9,970 nt of DNA from Bacteroidota bacterium (GTDB taxonomy: Bacteria > Bacteroidota > Bacteroidia > UKL13-3): the NCBI GenBank assembly GCA_947449515.1, contig CANFSD010000046.1, positions 1 through 9,970 of the forward strand. Reading direction: 5' to 3'. Below, piece after piece: positions 1 through 7,112 of the stretch. Under the pieces are notes generated by a model. The model ran no database searches and was not told where the DNA came from. It worked only from the letters and a program-made list of their open reading frames with translations. The translations under genes and the position numbers were made by a program. Numbering within the stretch: the stretch's first letter is position 1; each line of letters opens with the position of its first letter.

Positions 1-647
1 TCTAAAAAGTGCCTATCATGGGAAACTACAATAACTGTATTTTGAAAATCGGCAAGGAAGTTCTCTAACCATGTAATGGTTTCCACATCCAAGTCATTGG
101 TTGGCTCATCTAATAACAACACATCTGGATTACCAAATAAGGCTTGTGCAAGTAAAACCCTTACCTTTTCCTTACCATTTAAATCTTTCAATAAAAGCTG
201 GTGCTGGTCTTCTTTAATACCTAAATCGCTTAATAAATTGGCCGCATCACTGTCTGCATTCCAACCTTCCATATCTGCAAACATGCCCTCCAACTCTGCA
301 GCACGGTGCCCATCGGCATCACTAAAATCAGGTTTCAAATAGATAGCATCTTTCTCCTCCATAATTTCCCATAACTTACGGTTACCCATAATTACAGTTT
401 GTAAAACAGGAAACTCATCAAATTCAAAGTGATTTTGCTTCAAAACACTCATACGTTCGCCTGGCGACATAGAAACGCTACCGGTGGTGGCATCTATTTC
501 TCCTGAAAGGATTTTAAGAAAAGTAGTCTTACCGGCACCATTGGCACCAATTACACCATAACAATTTCCGGGCGAAAACTTAACGTTAACTTCCTCAAAC
601 AAAACACGTTTGCCATAACGCAAACTCAAATTAGCAACTGAAATCAT
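1..647 (-). CDS. ybiT: ABC-F family ATPase, YbiT type (5' part only, cut by window edge)
   Basis: Seen: an open frame from the ATG at 647 runs 215 codons to the left edge without a stop. The first ABC domain is complete enough to recognise: Walker A GANGAGKTT at residues 34-42, a degenerate signature LNGKEKVRV at 156-164, Walker B LLLDEPTNDLD at 177-187, and the switch histidine in VVSHDRHFL at 207-215. There are no membrane segments. Known: ABC-F proteins are soluble ATPases with two ABC domains joined by a linker; they act on the ribosome and do not transport. YbiT of E. coli shares this overall sequence pattern and also lacks a canonical LSGGQ in this domain, so the altered signature is not a sign of decay. 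Inference: a translation factor of about 530-540 residues, of which the second ABC domain lies outside the window. The exact subfamily is likely but not certain. A -7 element lies 20 bases upstream of the start. Confidence 0.93.
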   Translation of the reverse strand, partial: MISVANLSLRYGKRVLFEEVNVKFSPGNCYGVIGANGAGKTTFLKILSGEIDATTGSVSMSPGERMSVLKQNHFEFDEFPVLQTVIMGNRKLWEIMEEKDAIYLKPDFSDADGHRAAELEGMFADMEGWNADSDAANLLSDLGIKEDQHQLLLKDLNGKEKVRVLLAQALFGNPDVLLLDEPTNDLDVETITWLENFLADFQNTVIVVSHDRHFL

Positions 648-667
648 AGGAAAAATATAAAGGGCTG

Positions 668-675
668 CAAAGTTA
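668..675 (-). promoter_or_regulatory. Putative Bacteroidota -7 element for the ABC-F gene
   Basis: On the minus strand this reads TAACTTTG, a full match to the TAnnTTTG -7 consensus of the Bacteroidota primary sigma factor. It lies 20 bases before the ATG at 647, which predicts a 5' leader of only about 15 bases. No good -33 TTTG was found at the usual 19-21 base spacing, so support is the -7 match plus position. Confidence 0.5.
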
Positions 676-750
676 ACTTAAATAATTGTGAATCACCCTA
701 AATTCAACAAAAACCAGGCATTTGATTGAAATATTATTGATAGGTGCGAC

Positions 751-798
751 AAAAATTTGCAAAATTTGCAAAAAAATAATTTGTAAAATTTTCTAAAA
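751..798. repeat. AT-rich tract with a short direct repeat
   Basis: Two adjacent copies of AAAATTTGC (752-760 and 761-769) are followed by related A/T runs up to about 798. No coding frame or clear hairpin is present. It may be bent or easily melted DNA upstream of the ABC-F promoter, but nothing in the sequence assigns it a role. Confidence 0.4.
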
Positions 799-923
799 AA
801 CGGTTTTTGTGGTTCTTTTTCGATGACAAATGGCGCTTTTTAAAGGGTAAATTGCAAAGATAGGCTGCCAAAAAAGTGCCTTTTCGAGAAATTATTTACA
901 CCCATTTCAGGCAATAATTGATA

Positions 924-955
924 CAAAAAAAACGGGGTCAGTTGCCTGAACCCCG
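924..955 (-). terminator. Intrinsic terminator hairpin with T8 tail (minus strand)
   Basis: CGGGGTCAG (933-941) pairs with CTGAACCCCG (946-955), with one bulged A and a TTGC loop. On the minus strand the stem is followed by eight T (the A run at 925-932). It points left and lies well past the terminator of the efflux operon, so it either backs that up or ends a separate short transcript starting between 956 and 1110. On the plus strand it is followed only by CTTT. Confidence 0.75.
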
Positions 956-972
956 CTTTAGCCTATGAAACA

Positions 973-1000
973 AATTGCACATCTACCCCTAGGTGCAATT
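973..1000. other. Stable hairpin
   Basis: AATTGCAC (973-980) and GTGCAATT (993-1000) are perfect inverted repeats. Inside them, CTA (983-985) pairs with TAG (990-992) around a CCCC loop, leaving AT (981-982) as a bulge. There is no T run next to it, so it is not itself a terminator. It is part of the candidate RNA described for this region. Confidence 0.6.
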
Positions 1001-1081
1001 ATCTTTAAAACATCGGAAACAAATATTTTGCTTCTTTTTGTTGTTTATTTCTGAACGCAATGTACAAGTTTTTCATAGAAT

Positions 1082-1113
1082 AAAAAATATTAGGAAAGGC
1101 CTTGAAAACAAAA
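1082..1113 (-). promoter_or_regulatory. Possible promoter for the candidate small RNA
   Basis: On the minus strand a TTTTG (1109-1113) is separated by 19 bases from TATTTTTT (1082-1089), a one-mismatch version of the TAnnTTTG -7 element. Both fall in A/T runs, where such matches arise easily, and the -33 overlaps the terminator hairpin of the upstream operon. Weak support. Confidence 0.25.
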
Positions 1114-1142
1114 GGGCAGAACAAAAAAATGTTCCGCCCTTT
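1111..1142 (-). terminator. Terminator of the efflux operon (possibly bidirectional)
   Basis: AAAGGGCAGAACA (1111-1123) pairs with TGTTCCGCCCTTT (1130-1142) over 13 positions with one A/C mismatch and a six-A loop. It lies about 43 bases after the stop codon of the RND gene. On the minus strand the stem is followed by TTTTGTTTTC, and on the plus strand by a longer T run (1140-1145), so it could stop transcription from either side. Confidence 0.8.
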
Positions 1143-1184
1143 TTTAATGCAAATTTAAAACCAAGAATTATCTTCTAACAAAAA

Positions 1185-4100
1185 CTATTGCTCGTGCTTC
1201 TTTACCAATGGCATACCTAATTTAACTTTAAGGTTGTTAGACATCAACAACATTACTGGCACCAAAACCAAGGTTAAGAAGGTCGCAAAACTCAAACCAA
1301 ATATCATTGTCCAGCTTAATGGGCCCCAGAAGGCCACATTATCGCCACCAAAATGAATATGTGGGTTTAATTCACTGAACAAGGAAACGAAATCAATATT
1401 TAAGCCAACCGCCAAAGGTATTAAACCTAATATGGTAGCTGAGGCAGTTAAAATAACGGGCGTCATACGTGTTTTACCGGCTTCTATAATGGCTTCTTTG
1501 TAATCCATTCCCTGCTCCATGAGTAAGTCTGTAAACTCTACCAACAAAATTCCATTCCTTACTACAATACCAGCCAAGGCAATAACTCCAATACCCGTCA
1601 TAACAATTGAGATACTCATATTGAAAATAGACAAGCCAAGCAATACCCCAATGATACTAAAGAAGATTTCAACGAAAATGATCAATGGTTTTGAAATAGA
1701 ATTAAACTGGGTAACCAAAATTAAAAAGATCAAACCAAATGAAATTAACATCGCATTTCCTAAGAATGCACCTGTTTCTTTTTGTTTTTCTTGCTCTCCT
1801 GTCATACTTACATTTACGTCAGAAGGTAATTGGTAGTTCTTAACTGCCTTTTGAATTTTAGCAACTATTTCATTGGCGTTGTACCCACTCAATACGTTTG
1901 ATGATAATGTTACCAAACGTTTTTGATTTTTGCGTTTAATACCACCGTAAGTATTGCCATAAGATACCTTAGCTAATGAAGATAATGGCACTTGACGAAT
2001 CTGGCCACCCATATTCATATCTCTATAGGTTATTTTCAAATTCATTAACGCATTGATATTATTTCTTTGGTCAAATGCATAGCGCAATTGAATTGGATAA
2101 TCATCTTTAGAATCCTTGAATTTAGAAACCTCTGTTCCAAAAATGGCATCACGCAATTCTTTTCCTATAACTGCAGTTGAAATACCTTCCCTATTAGCCC
2201 TTTCACGGTCAATTTCAACCACAATCTCAGGCTTATTGGTTTGCATATCTGATTTCAATTCTTCAATACCAGGAATGGCCAATGAATCTAAATAACGTTT
2301 CAAATCTTTTGAAACAACTGTTAATTGATCAAACTCATCTGCTGTGATTTCAATATTAATTGGCTTACCTGTTGGAGGACCGCCTTGCTCTTGTTCAACC
2401 GTAATTTCTGCACCCGGTATGCCTTTAACTACGCCTCTAATTTTATCTAAATAAACCAAAGTTGAGGCGCCATTACGTTTTCCAAAAGGCACAAAAGCAA
2501 CAGTAACTTTACCCAAATGCGGACTGGTACTAAAGTCGAAACTACTAGGATTATTAGCCCCAATGGCCACATTAGAAATAATAGATTCAACTATTGGGTT
2601 CGAATCGCCAACTACTTCATAAATTCTATCTTCAATTAAATGTGTAATAGAATCTGTATACACCTGGTCTGTGCCAATTGGCAAAGAAATATAGGTATAA
2701 ACAAAGTTTGGATCGCTCTGAGGGAAGAACACAACTTTTGGACTTCTAACCGCAGTTAAGGCAATAGAGAAAAAGAATAAGCCAACCGTTCCAACTAAAA
2801 TCCAACGTGGTCTTTTACCTTTTAGAACCCAAATTAATACTTTTTTATAACGCTCCTGAAAATTAGGCCATGTTTTATTTTGAAAGTTTTCAATTACCCC
2901 ATGCATTACAAATCGGTTCAAACAATACAAACCATATAAGGTAAGTGTAAAATTGCCCAAACCCCAATTTTTAGCGAGGTACGAAACCAATACAATTACG
3001 CCAAATACAATAGAAGTAATTTTAAATCCTTTGGTAATTTTTCTTTTATCTTCTCCCTCATGGTGTGGCTTCATAAAATCTACTGCAAACACCGGATTAA
3101 TAATATAGGCAACAACCAAAGAGGCCAATAAGGTTACAATTAAGGTAATTGGCAAATAGAACATAAACTTACCAATTACACCTTGCCAGAATGCCAATGG
3201 AATAAAGGGTGCTAAGGTGGTAAGTGTGCCCGACAAAACAGGCATAAAAATTTCACCTGCAGCCATCTTCGCTGCTTTTACAATAGGTACTTTTCCATGA
3301 TCGAAAATACGATGCGTATTTTCAATAACTACAATGGCATCATCAACCACAATACCTAAAGCCAATAAGAATGAAAACAATACAATCATGTTTAAGGTAA
3401 ATCCAATGGTTGGCATAATTAAGAAGGCCACAAACATGGATAATGGAACAGACATAGCCACAAAAATGGCATTGGTAGTTCCCATGAAAAACATAAGAAT
3501 AATAGTTACCAAAATGAAACCAATAATGATGGTATTGATCAAATCGTCCAAAGTAACTTTTGTTTTATTTGATTGATCACCTGTAATAGTAACTTTTAAA
3601 CCTTGTGGCAAATGGTTTTCTTCCATTTCTTTTGTTACTTCTTTTATTTTATCAGAAGCATCAATCAAATTCATTCCACTTTTCTTGATTACATTTAAAG
3701 TAACTACGTTATCATGATCTAAACGCGCATAACTTTCTTTTTCTTTAAAGCCATCTGTAATTTTAGCAATGTCTTTTAGGTAAATGGTTGCACCACTTCC
3801 AGAACGAATAATGATATCACCAATCTTGCTGGCATCTGTATATTGACCAATAACATTGATAGAACGTTTTAATCCGTCCATTTTAATCTGACCGCCTGAG
3901 ATTGTCATGTTTTCATACTTCACAGCTGTTTCAATATCACGCATGGTAACATCTGCTGCTTGCATTTTATACATATCTACATCAATTTGAATTTCTTTAT
4001 CGAGGGCTCCCACAATATCACAACGGGTAATTTCTTTTAAGCCTTCAATTTTATCTTTCAAATCATCTGCATAATCTTTTAACTTATCCAAAGGATAATC

Positions 4101-4559
4101 ACCAGATAAATGCACATTCATAATTGGCATTTGCGACACATCAATATCGATTACTTCTGGCTCGCGCGTTAAATCATTTGGCAAATCCTTGCGTGCTTTG
4201 TCAACAGCATCTTTTACACGTTGTTTGGCAATAGGCACATCCACATCTGTATTGAACTCAATATTAATCATGGAGAAATCTTGGATAGATGAACTGTTTA
4301 CTTGTTTAACACCATTGATAGACTTTACTTGTTTCTCAATATGTTTGGTAACTAAGTTCTCCATATCCTTTGGAGAGGTTCCTGCGTAAATAGTATTCAC
4401 TAAAATTTGAGGGAATACAACTTCAGGAAAATTCTCTTTAGGTAAGCTATTATAACTCATTAAACCAGCAAGGGTAATAATGATGGTCATAATATATACA
4501 CTGGTTTTATTGTTTATTGCCCAGCTCGAAGGTTTAAATTCTTTTATTTTATCAAGCAT
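1185..4559 (-). CDS. RND family efflux pump, inner-membrane proton antiporter subunit
   Basis: Role: inner-membrane pump of a tripartite exporter, taking substrates from membrane or periplasm and driven by proton influx. Seen in 1124 residues: TM1 at about 20-38, a first periplasmic loop with porter-domain sequence to about 335, TM2-TM6 at about 340-495, a second half starting with TM7 at about 587-603, its periplasmic loop, and TM8-TM12 at about 935-1106. TM4 carries adjacent aspartates D406 and D407 in GIVVDDAIVVIEN, the proton-relay pair of drug-type (HAE) pumps, which argues against the heavy-metal class. TM10 has GIVVRNGILLVEF, with R1001 where AcrB has K940. Two additions are notable: hydrophobic segments at about 514-528 and 537-552 between TM6 and TM7, and an extra stretch at about 1058-1081 before TM12. 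It follows the adaptor gene by 31 bases and is last in the operon. The substrate cannot be inferred. The family call is firm. Confidence 0.95.
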   Translation of the reverse strand: MLDKIKEFKPSSWAINNKTSVYIMTIIITLAGLMSYNSLPKENFPEVVFPQILVNTIYAGTSPKDMENLVTKHIEKQVKSINGVKQVNSSSIQDFSMINIEFNTDVDVPIAKQRVKDAVDKARKDLPNDLTREPEVIDIDVSQMPIMNVHLSGDYPLDKLKDYADDLKDKIEGLKEITRCDIVGALDKEIQIDVDMYKMQAADVTMRDIETAVKYENMTISGGQIKMDGLKRSINVIGQYTDASKIGDIIIRSGSGATIYLKDIAKITDGFKEKESYARLDHDNVVTLNVIKKSGMNLIDASDKIKEVTKEMEENHLPQGLKVTITGDQSNKTKVTLDDLINTIIIGFILVTIILMFFMGTTNAIFVAMSVPLSMFVAFLIMPTIGFTLNMIVLFSFLLALGIVVDDAIVVIENTHRIFDHGKVPIVKAAKMAAGEIFMPVLSGTLTTLAPFIPLAFWQGVIGKFMFYLPITLIVTLLASLVVAYIINPVFAVDFMKPHHEGEDKRKITKGFKITSIVFGVIVLVSYLAKNWGLGNFTLTLYGLYCLNRFVMHGVIENFQNKTWPNFQERYKKVLIWVLKGKRPRWILVGTVGLFFFSIALTAVRSPKVVFFPQSDPNFVYTYISLPIGTDQVYTDSITHLIEDRIYEVVGDSNPIVESIISNVAIGANNPSSFDFSTSPHLGKVTVAFVPFGKRNGASTLVYLDKIRGVVKGIPGAEITVEQEQGGPPTGKPINIEITADEFDQLTVVSKDLKRYLDSLAIPGIEELKSDMQTNKPEIVVEIDRERANREGISTAVIGKELRDAIFGTEVSKFKDSKDDYPIQLRYAFDQRNNINALMNLKITYRDMNMGGQIRQVPLSSLAKVSYGNTYGGIKRKNQKRLVTLSSNVLSGYNANEIVAKIQKAVKNYQLPSDVNVSMTGEQEKQKETGAFLGNAMLISFGLIFLILVTQFNSISKPLIIFVEIFFSIIGVLLGLSIFNMSISIVMTGIGVIALAGIVVRNGILLVEFTDLLMEQGMDYKEAIIEAGKTRMTPVILTASATILGLIPLAVGLNIDFVSLFSELNPHIHFGGDNVAFWGPLSWTMIFGLSFATFLTLVLVPVMLLMSNNLKVKLGMPLVKKHEQ

Positions 4560-4590
4560 CTTTTTATAAATTAAAATTGAAAACTATTGA

Positions 4591-5730
4591 TTAGTATTTA
4601 ATCAATTCGTTATCGTTTAAATCTTGGTATCCTGTAGTAATCAATTGCTCGCCAGCAGTTAATCCAGAAATAATTTCGGCTTTATCTTGGTAAATTTTCC
4701 CAACCTTCACCTCTTTTTTCATAGCAACTGCTTTGCCATTTTTCATTTCTGCCACAACAACAAAAGAGCCTGTTTCAGTTTTTTGAATGGTATTGATAGG
4801 CACTATAATGGCTGATTGGTTTTGGTAATCTCTTACCTTAAATACGCAAATCATATTTGGGATAAAATTCTTCTCAGAAGGTAATCTAGACTCAATGGTA
4901 AAGGTGCGGTTCATTTGGTTAATTACTTTTGAGGTAAACGAAATAGTTGAACTCACTTCTCTGTTTTCCAAATCAGGGAACACCAAACGAACTTGGTTAC
5001 CTTCTTGAATTTGGCTTGCATAGGTTTCTGCCACATCTGCTTTTGCTTTTAATTCATTTGAATTAACCACACGGAAGCAAGGAATACCAGGAGCTATGTT
5101 CTGACCCAATTTAACAAAAACCTCATCTATGGTTCCATTGATTGGCGATTTAATTCTATACATGTCCAAATTTTCGTTTAATGCAGCCAATTTTTGCTCC
5201 AATGATTCTTTGGTGTTTTTTGCACTTAAATATTGTATTTCGGTACCAACTTGTTTTTCCCAAAGTGCTTTTTGTTTAGTAAATACATCTGTAGCAAATT
5301 TGAGATTGGTGCGCAAATCTTCTAACTGACGCTTTACAATTTCTCCATCTAGTTCAGCTAATACTTGGCCTTTTTTTACAACGGCACCCGTTTTTACAAA
5401 AACATTTACAACTGGACCCATTGCACGCGCACTGATAGTGGTATTTTGATCACCATCTACCCTGCCTTGCACATCTATGTAATGCTCGAAGTTAGCTGTA
5501 GCTACTGGGGTAATAGCAACATACTTAACTTTTTCTTTGCTAGCACTTGTAGTATCACCCAAGGCAATAATCTCTTCTTCCAAAGTTTTGATTTGTGAGC
5601 TCAAATCTGCTTGTTTGCTTTTCAATTTTTCTAATTGCTCTTTTTTCTTTTCTACAGAATTTCCATTCCCACAAGAAGCTACCATGCCAATTCCAACAAG
5701 TAGCACCAAAACGTTTATTATTCTTTTCAT
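4591..5730 (-). CDS. RND efflux adaptor (membrane fusion protein), predicted lipoprotein
   Basis: Role: periplasmic adaptor that joins the RND pump to the outer-membrane channel. Seen in 379 residues: a lipoprotein signal (MKRI, then a hydrophobic stretch) ending in the lipobox VASC with Cys20, so the mature protein should be lipid-anchored. A Lys/Glu/Leu-rich heptad-like segment (about 28-57) comes straight after the anchor. Next come the first lipoyl half (about 97-128, GPVVNVFVKTGAVVKKGQVLAELDG), a short alpha-hairpin (about 129-188), the second lipoyl half (about 191-222, YRIKSPINGTIDEVFVKLGQ), a beta-barrel domain (about 225-300) and a membrane-proximal domain to the end. Length and domain order fit the HlyD/AcrA family. 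It lies 20 bases after the channel gene and 31 before the pump gene, all on one strand, so the three are very probably co-translated partners. Confidence 0.95.
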   Translation of the reverse strand: MKRIINVLVLLVGIGMVASCGNGNSVEKKKEQLEKLKSKQADLSSQIKTLEEEIIALGDTTSASKEKVKYVAITPVATANFEHYIDVQGRVDGDQNTTISARAMGPVVNVFVKTGAVVKKGQVLAELDGEIVKRQLEDLRTNLKFATDVFTKQKALWEKQVGTEIQYLSAKNTKESLEQKLAALNENLDMYRIKSPINGTIDEVFVKLGQNIAPGIPCFRVVNSNELKAKADVAETYASQIQEGNQVRLVFPDLENREVSSTISFTSKVINQMNRTFTIESRLPSEKNFIPNMICVFKVRDYQNQSAIIVPINTIQKTETGSFVVVAEMKNGKAVAMKKEVKVGKIYQDKAEIISGLTAGEQLITTGYQDLNDNELIKY

Positions 5731-5750
5731 ATACTATATTTTTCTTTTTT

Positions 5751-7100
5751 TTATTTAATCTGACCCAAGGCTTTTTTCAATTCCATTTCTGCAACAAAAT
5801 AGTCGTAAACGGTAGTCAACAAATTGGTACGGGCATTTTCCAAATCTGTTTGAGCAGTTGTTAACTCTAAGCTCGAACCAACACCGTTTTTATATTTAAT
5901 TTCCATTTTATTATAAATCTCCTGCGCCAAATTGAGGTTTCCTCTTTGGATTTCTAATTGTTGGCTTGCCCTTAAATAACTTGAGCGCGATTGATATACT
6001 TGTTGGTTAATTAAATTTTCAAAGTTTTTAATATCGTTTTCAGTTTTAGTAATGCTAATGGTAGCTTGTTGCGTTTGTGCTAACTTTCTAAACCCATCAA
6101 AAATGGGTAAATTCATGCTCAAACCTACCATGGTTCCTGGGTAAAATTTATCATATAAATTACCCAAGTTATCGCCAAAGGCGTTTTCATTGTGTGTGGC
6201 AAATGCATAGAAACCTGGCAGGTAACCTACATTGTAACGCTTCTTATCTAATTTATTTAACGACAATTGCTGGTTCAACATTTTGTATTCAATTCTGTTG
6301 TTAAAATTAACTGCTTCAGCAGCAATAATGGCGGCTTTAGAGCTTTCATACAATTGCTCTAAACCATCAGTTAACACAATACTATCGGCAACATTCAAAC
6401 CCATTTGCAATTTCAAAATCATTTGCGCAATTGCTTTTTGATCGTGCATTTTATCCTTTTGCAAAGAGAGGTTTGATAATTGTAAGGTTAAACGCTCAAC
6501 ATCTACTTTTTCTGAAAAGCCATTTTTGAAGAACTGCTCAACATCAGATTTTGTTTTTTGTAAACTCTCAATGTTCTTTGCCATCATGTTTTCATTGGCT
6601 TCCAATAGAAGTACCAAATAATAGGCTTTAGAAACATTTACTTCCGTTTCAATTTCTGAACGGGTTAGGTTTAATTGAGATAAGTTCACAAATTCTTTAG
6701 ATGCTTTTACACCTAAAAAGAAAGTACCATCAAAAATAAGTTGATTGGCACTTACCGTAATTCCACTGGTAAAAGGGCGGGCAAACGATAGTGTTAGGTA
6801 ATCTGGACCAGAACCCAAAGCCTGTTTTAAGAAGTTAGGAATTACTTGTTGACCAATCTGAGCATTGTTTACAATATTGGCAGTACCCGTAATTTGGGGT
6901 AAGCCCATTGCAAAAATTTCATTTACTTTTTTCTGGCTCGACAATACATCTAATTTGTTGTTTTTAAGACTGTAATTGTTCTTTTTGGCAAAGGCAACTG
7001 CATCTTTCAAAGAGAAGTTTTGTGTTTGATTTTGTTGTGCCATTCCTACCTGAAAAAGGAGGAGCATTGCAGCAAACAAAATACTTTTTCTACTATTCAT
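5751..7100 (-). CDS. TolC-like outer-membrane efflux channel (OEP family)
   Basis: Role: outer-membrane and periplasmic duct through which the pump-adaptor complex exports substrates. Seen in 449 residues: a signal peptide (MNSRK followed by a hydrophobic core) with a likely cut after GMA at residue 21, then two structural repeats characteristic of TolC. Each repeat has a strand motif followed by a long helix: LIFDGTFFLGVKAS at 121-134 and LPIFDGFRKLAQTQQA at 331-346. Long helical segments rich in Gln, Asn, Leu and Lys fill 135-235 and 340-445. The final helix ends ...MELKKALG, as in many OEP proteins. The start ATG at 7100 is followed directly by the signal peptide, so it is well supported. 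The gene begins 12 bases after the TetR stop and ends 20 bases before the adaptor gene. Confidence 0.95.
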   Translation of the reverse strand: MNSRKSILFAAMLLLFQVGMAQQNQTQNFSLKDAVAFAKKNNYSLKNNKLDVLSSQKKVNEIFAMGLPQITGTANIVNNAQIGQQVIPNFLKQALGSGPDYLTLSFARPFTSGITVSANQLIFDGTFFLGVKASKEFVNLSQLNLTRSEIETEVNVSKAYYLVLLLEANENMMAKNIESLQKTKSDVEQFFKNGFSEKVDVERLTLQLSNLSLQKDKMHDQKAIAQMILKLQMGLNVADSIVLTDGLEQLYESSKAAIIAAEAVNFNNRIEYKMLNQQLSLNKLDKKRYNVGYLPGFYAFATHNENAFGDNLGNLYDKFYPGTMVGLSMNLPIFDGFRKLAQTQQATISITKTENDIKNFENLINQQVYQSRSSYLRASQQLEIQRGNLNLAQEIYNKMEIKYKNGVGSSLELTTAQTDLENARTNLLTTVYDYFVAEMELKKALGQIK

Positions 7101-7112
7101 ATATGCTAATTA

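Larger units (their letters stand above)
924..1075 (-). ncRNA. Candidate small structured RNA with intrinsic terminator (unrecognised family)
   Basis: Seen on the minus strand: a possible promoter (1082-1113) is followed by several nested complementary segments and then a strong hairpin with a run of eight T. Pairing segments, in window coordinates, are an 8-base closing helix (1071-1078 with 963-970), a local hairpin (993-1000 with 973-980, plus CTA/TAG around a CCCC loop), a 6-base helix with one G-U pair (ACAUUG with CGAUGU, both within 1001-1070), and a terminator hairpin at 933-955. No protein frame on this strand fits the region. Inference: a transcript of roughly 150 bases, starting near 1075 and ending near 924. 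I do not recognise the family; the closed-end layout is loosely like 6S RNA, but I saw no diagnostic 6S feature. The 8-base match alone could arise by chance in AT-rich DNA, so the case rests on the combination. Confidence 0.3.

Noticed and set aside
156..164. ABC-F signature motif LNGKEKVRV (protein residues 156-164) as evidence of an inactive ATPase
   Set aside because: Walker A, Walker B and switch histidine are intact, and YbiT-type proteins normally have an altered signature in this domain.
76..342. 88-codon plus-strand frame at the left end
   Set aside because: It is antisense to the clearly recognisable ABC-F gene; its Ser/Asn/Lys-rich content is what the reverse strand of that gene gives.
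751..798. Direct repeats as a CRISPR or replication-origin iteron array
   Set aside because: Only two adjacent 9-base copies without spacers, in low-complexity A/T sequence, and no cas, rep or dnaA gene nearby.
993..1178. 61-codon plus-strand frame in the gap left of the efflux operon
   Set aside because: It runs straight through the terminator hairpin and the candidate RNA, has low-complexity Lys/Phe-rich composition and no recognisable motif.
1519..1836. 105-codon plus-strand frame, and similar frames at 3334-3576 and 4189-4389
   Set aside because: All lie opposite conserved parts of the RND pump, such as the TM4 and TM10 regions, and have no family resemblance of their own.
5595..5864. 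Hydrophobic plus-strand frame spanning the adaptor-channel junction, and overlapping frame 5537-5758
   Set aside because: Antisense to the adaptor signal peptide and the channel C terminus; the Phe-rich stretches are complements of Lys-rich coding sequence.
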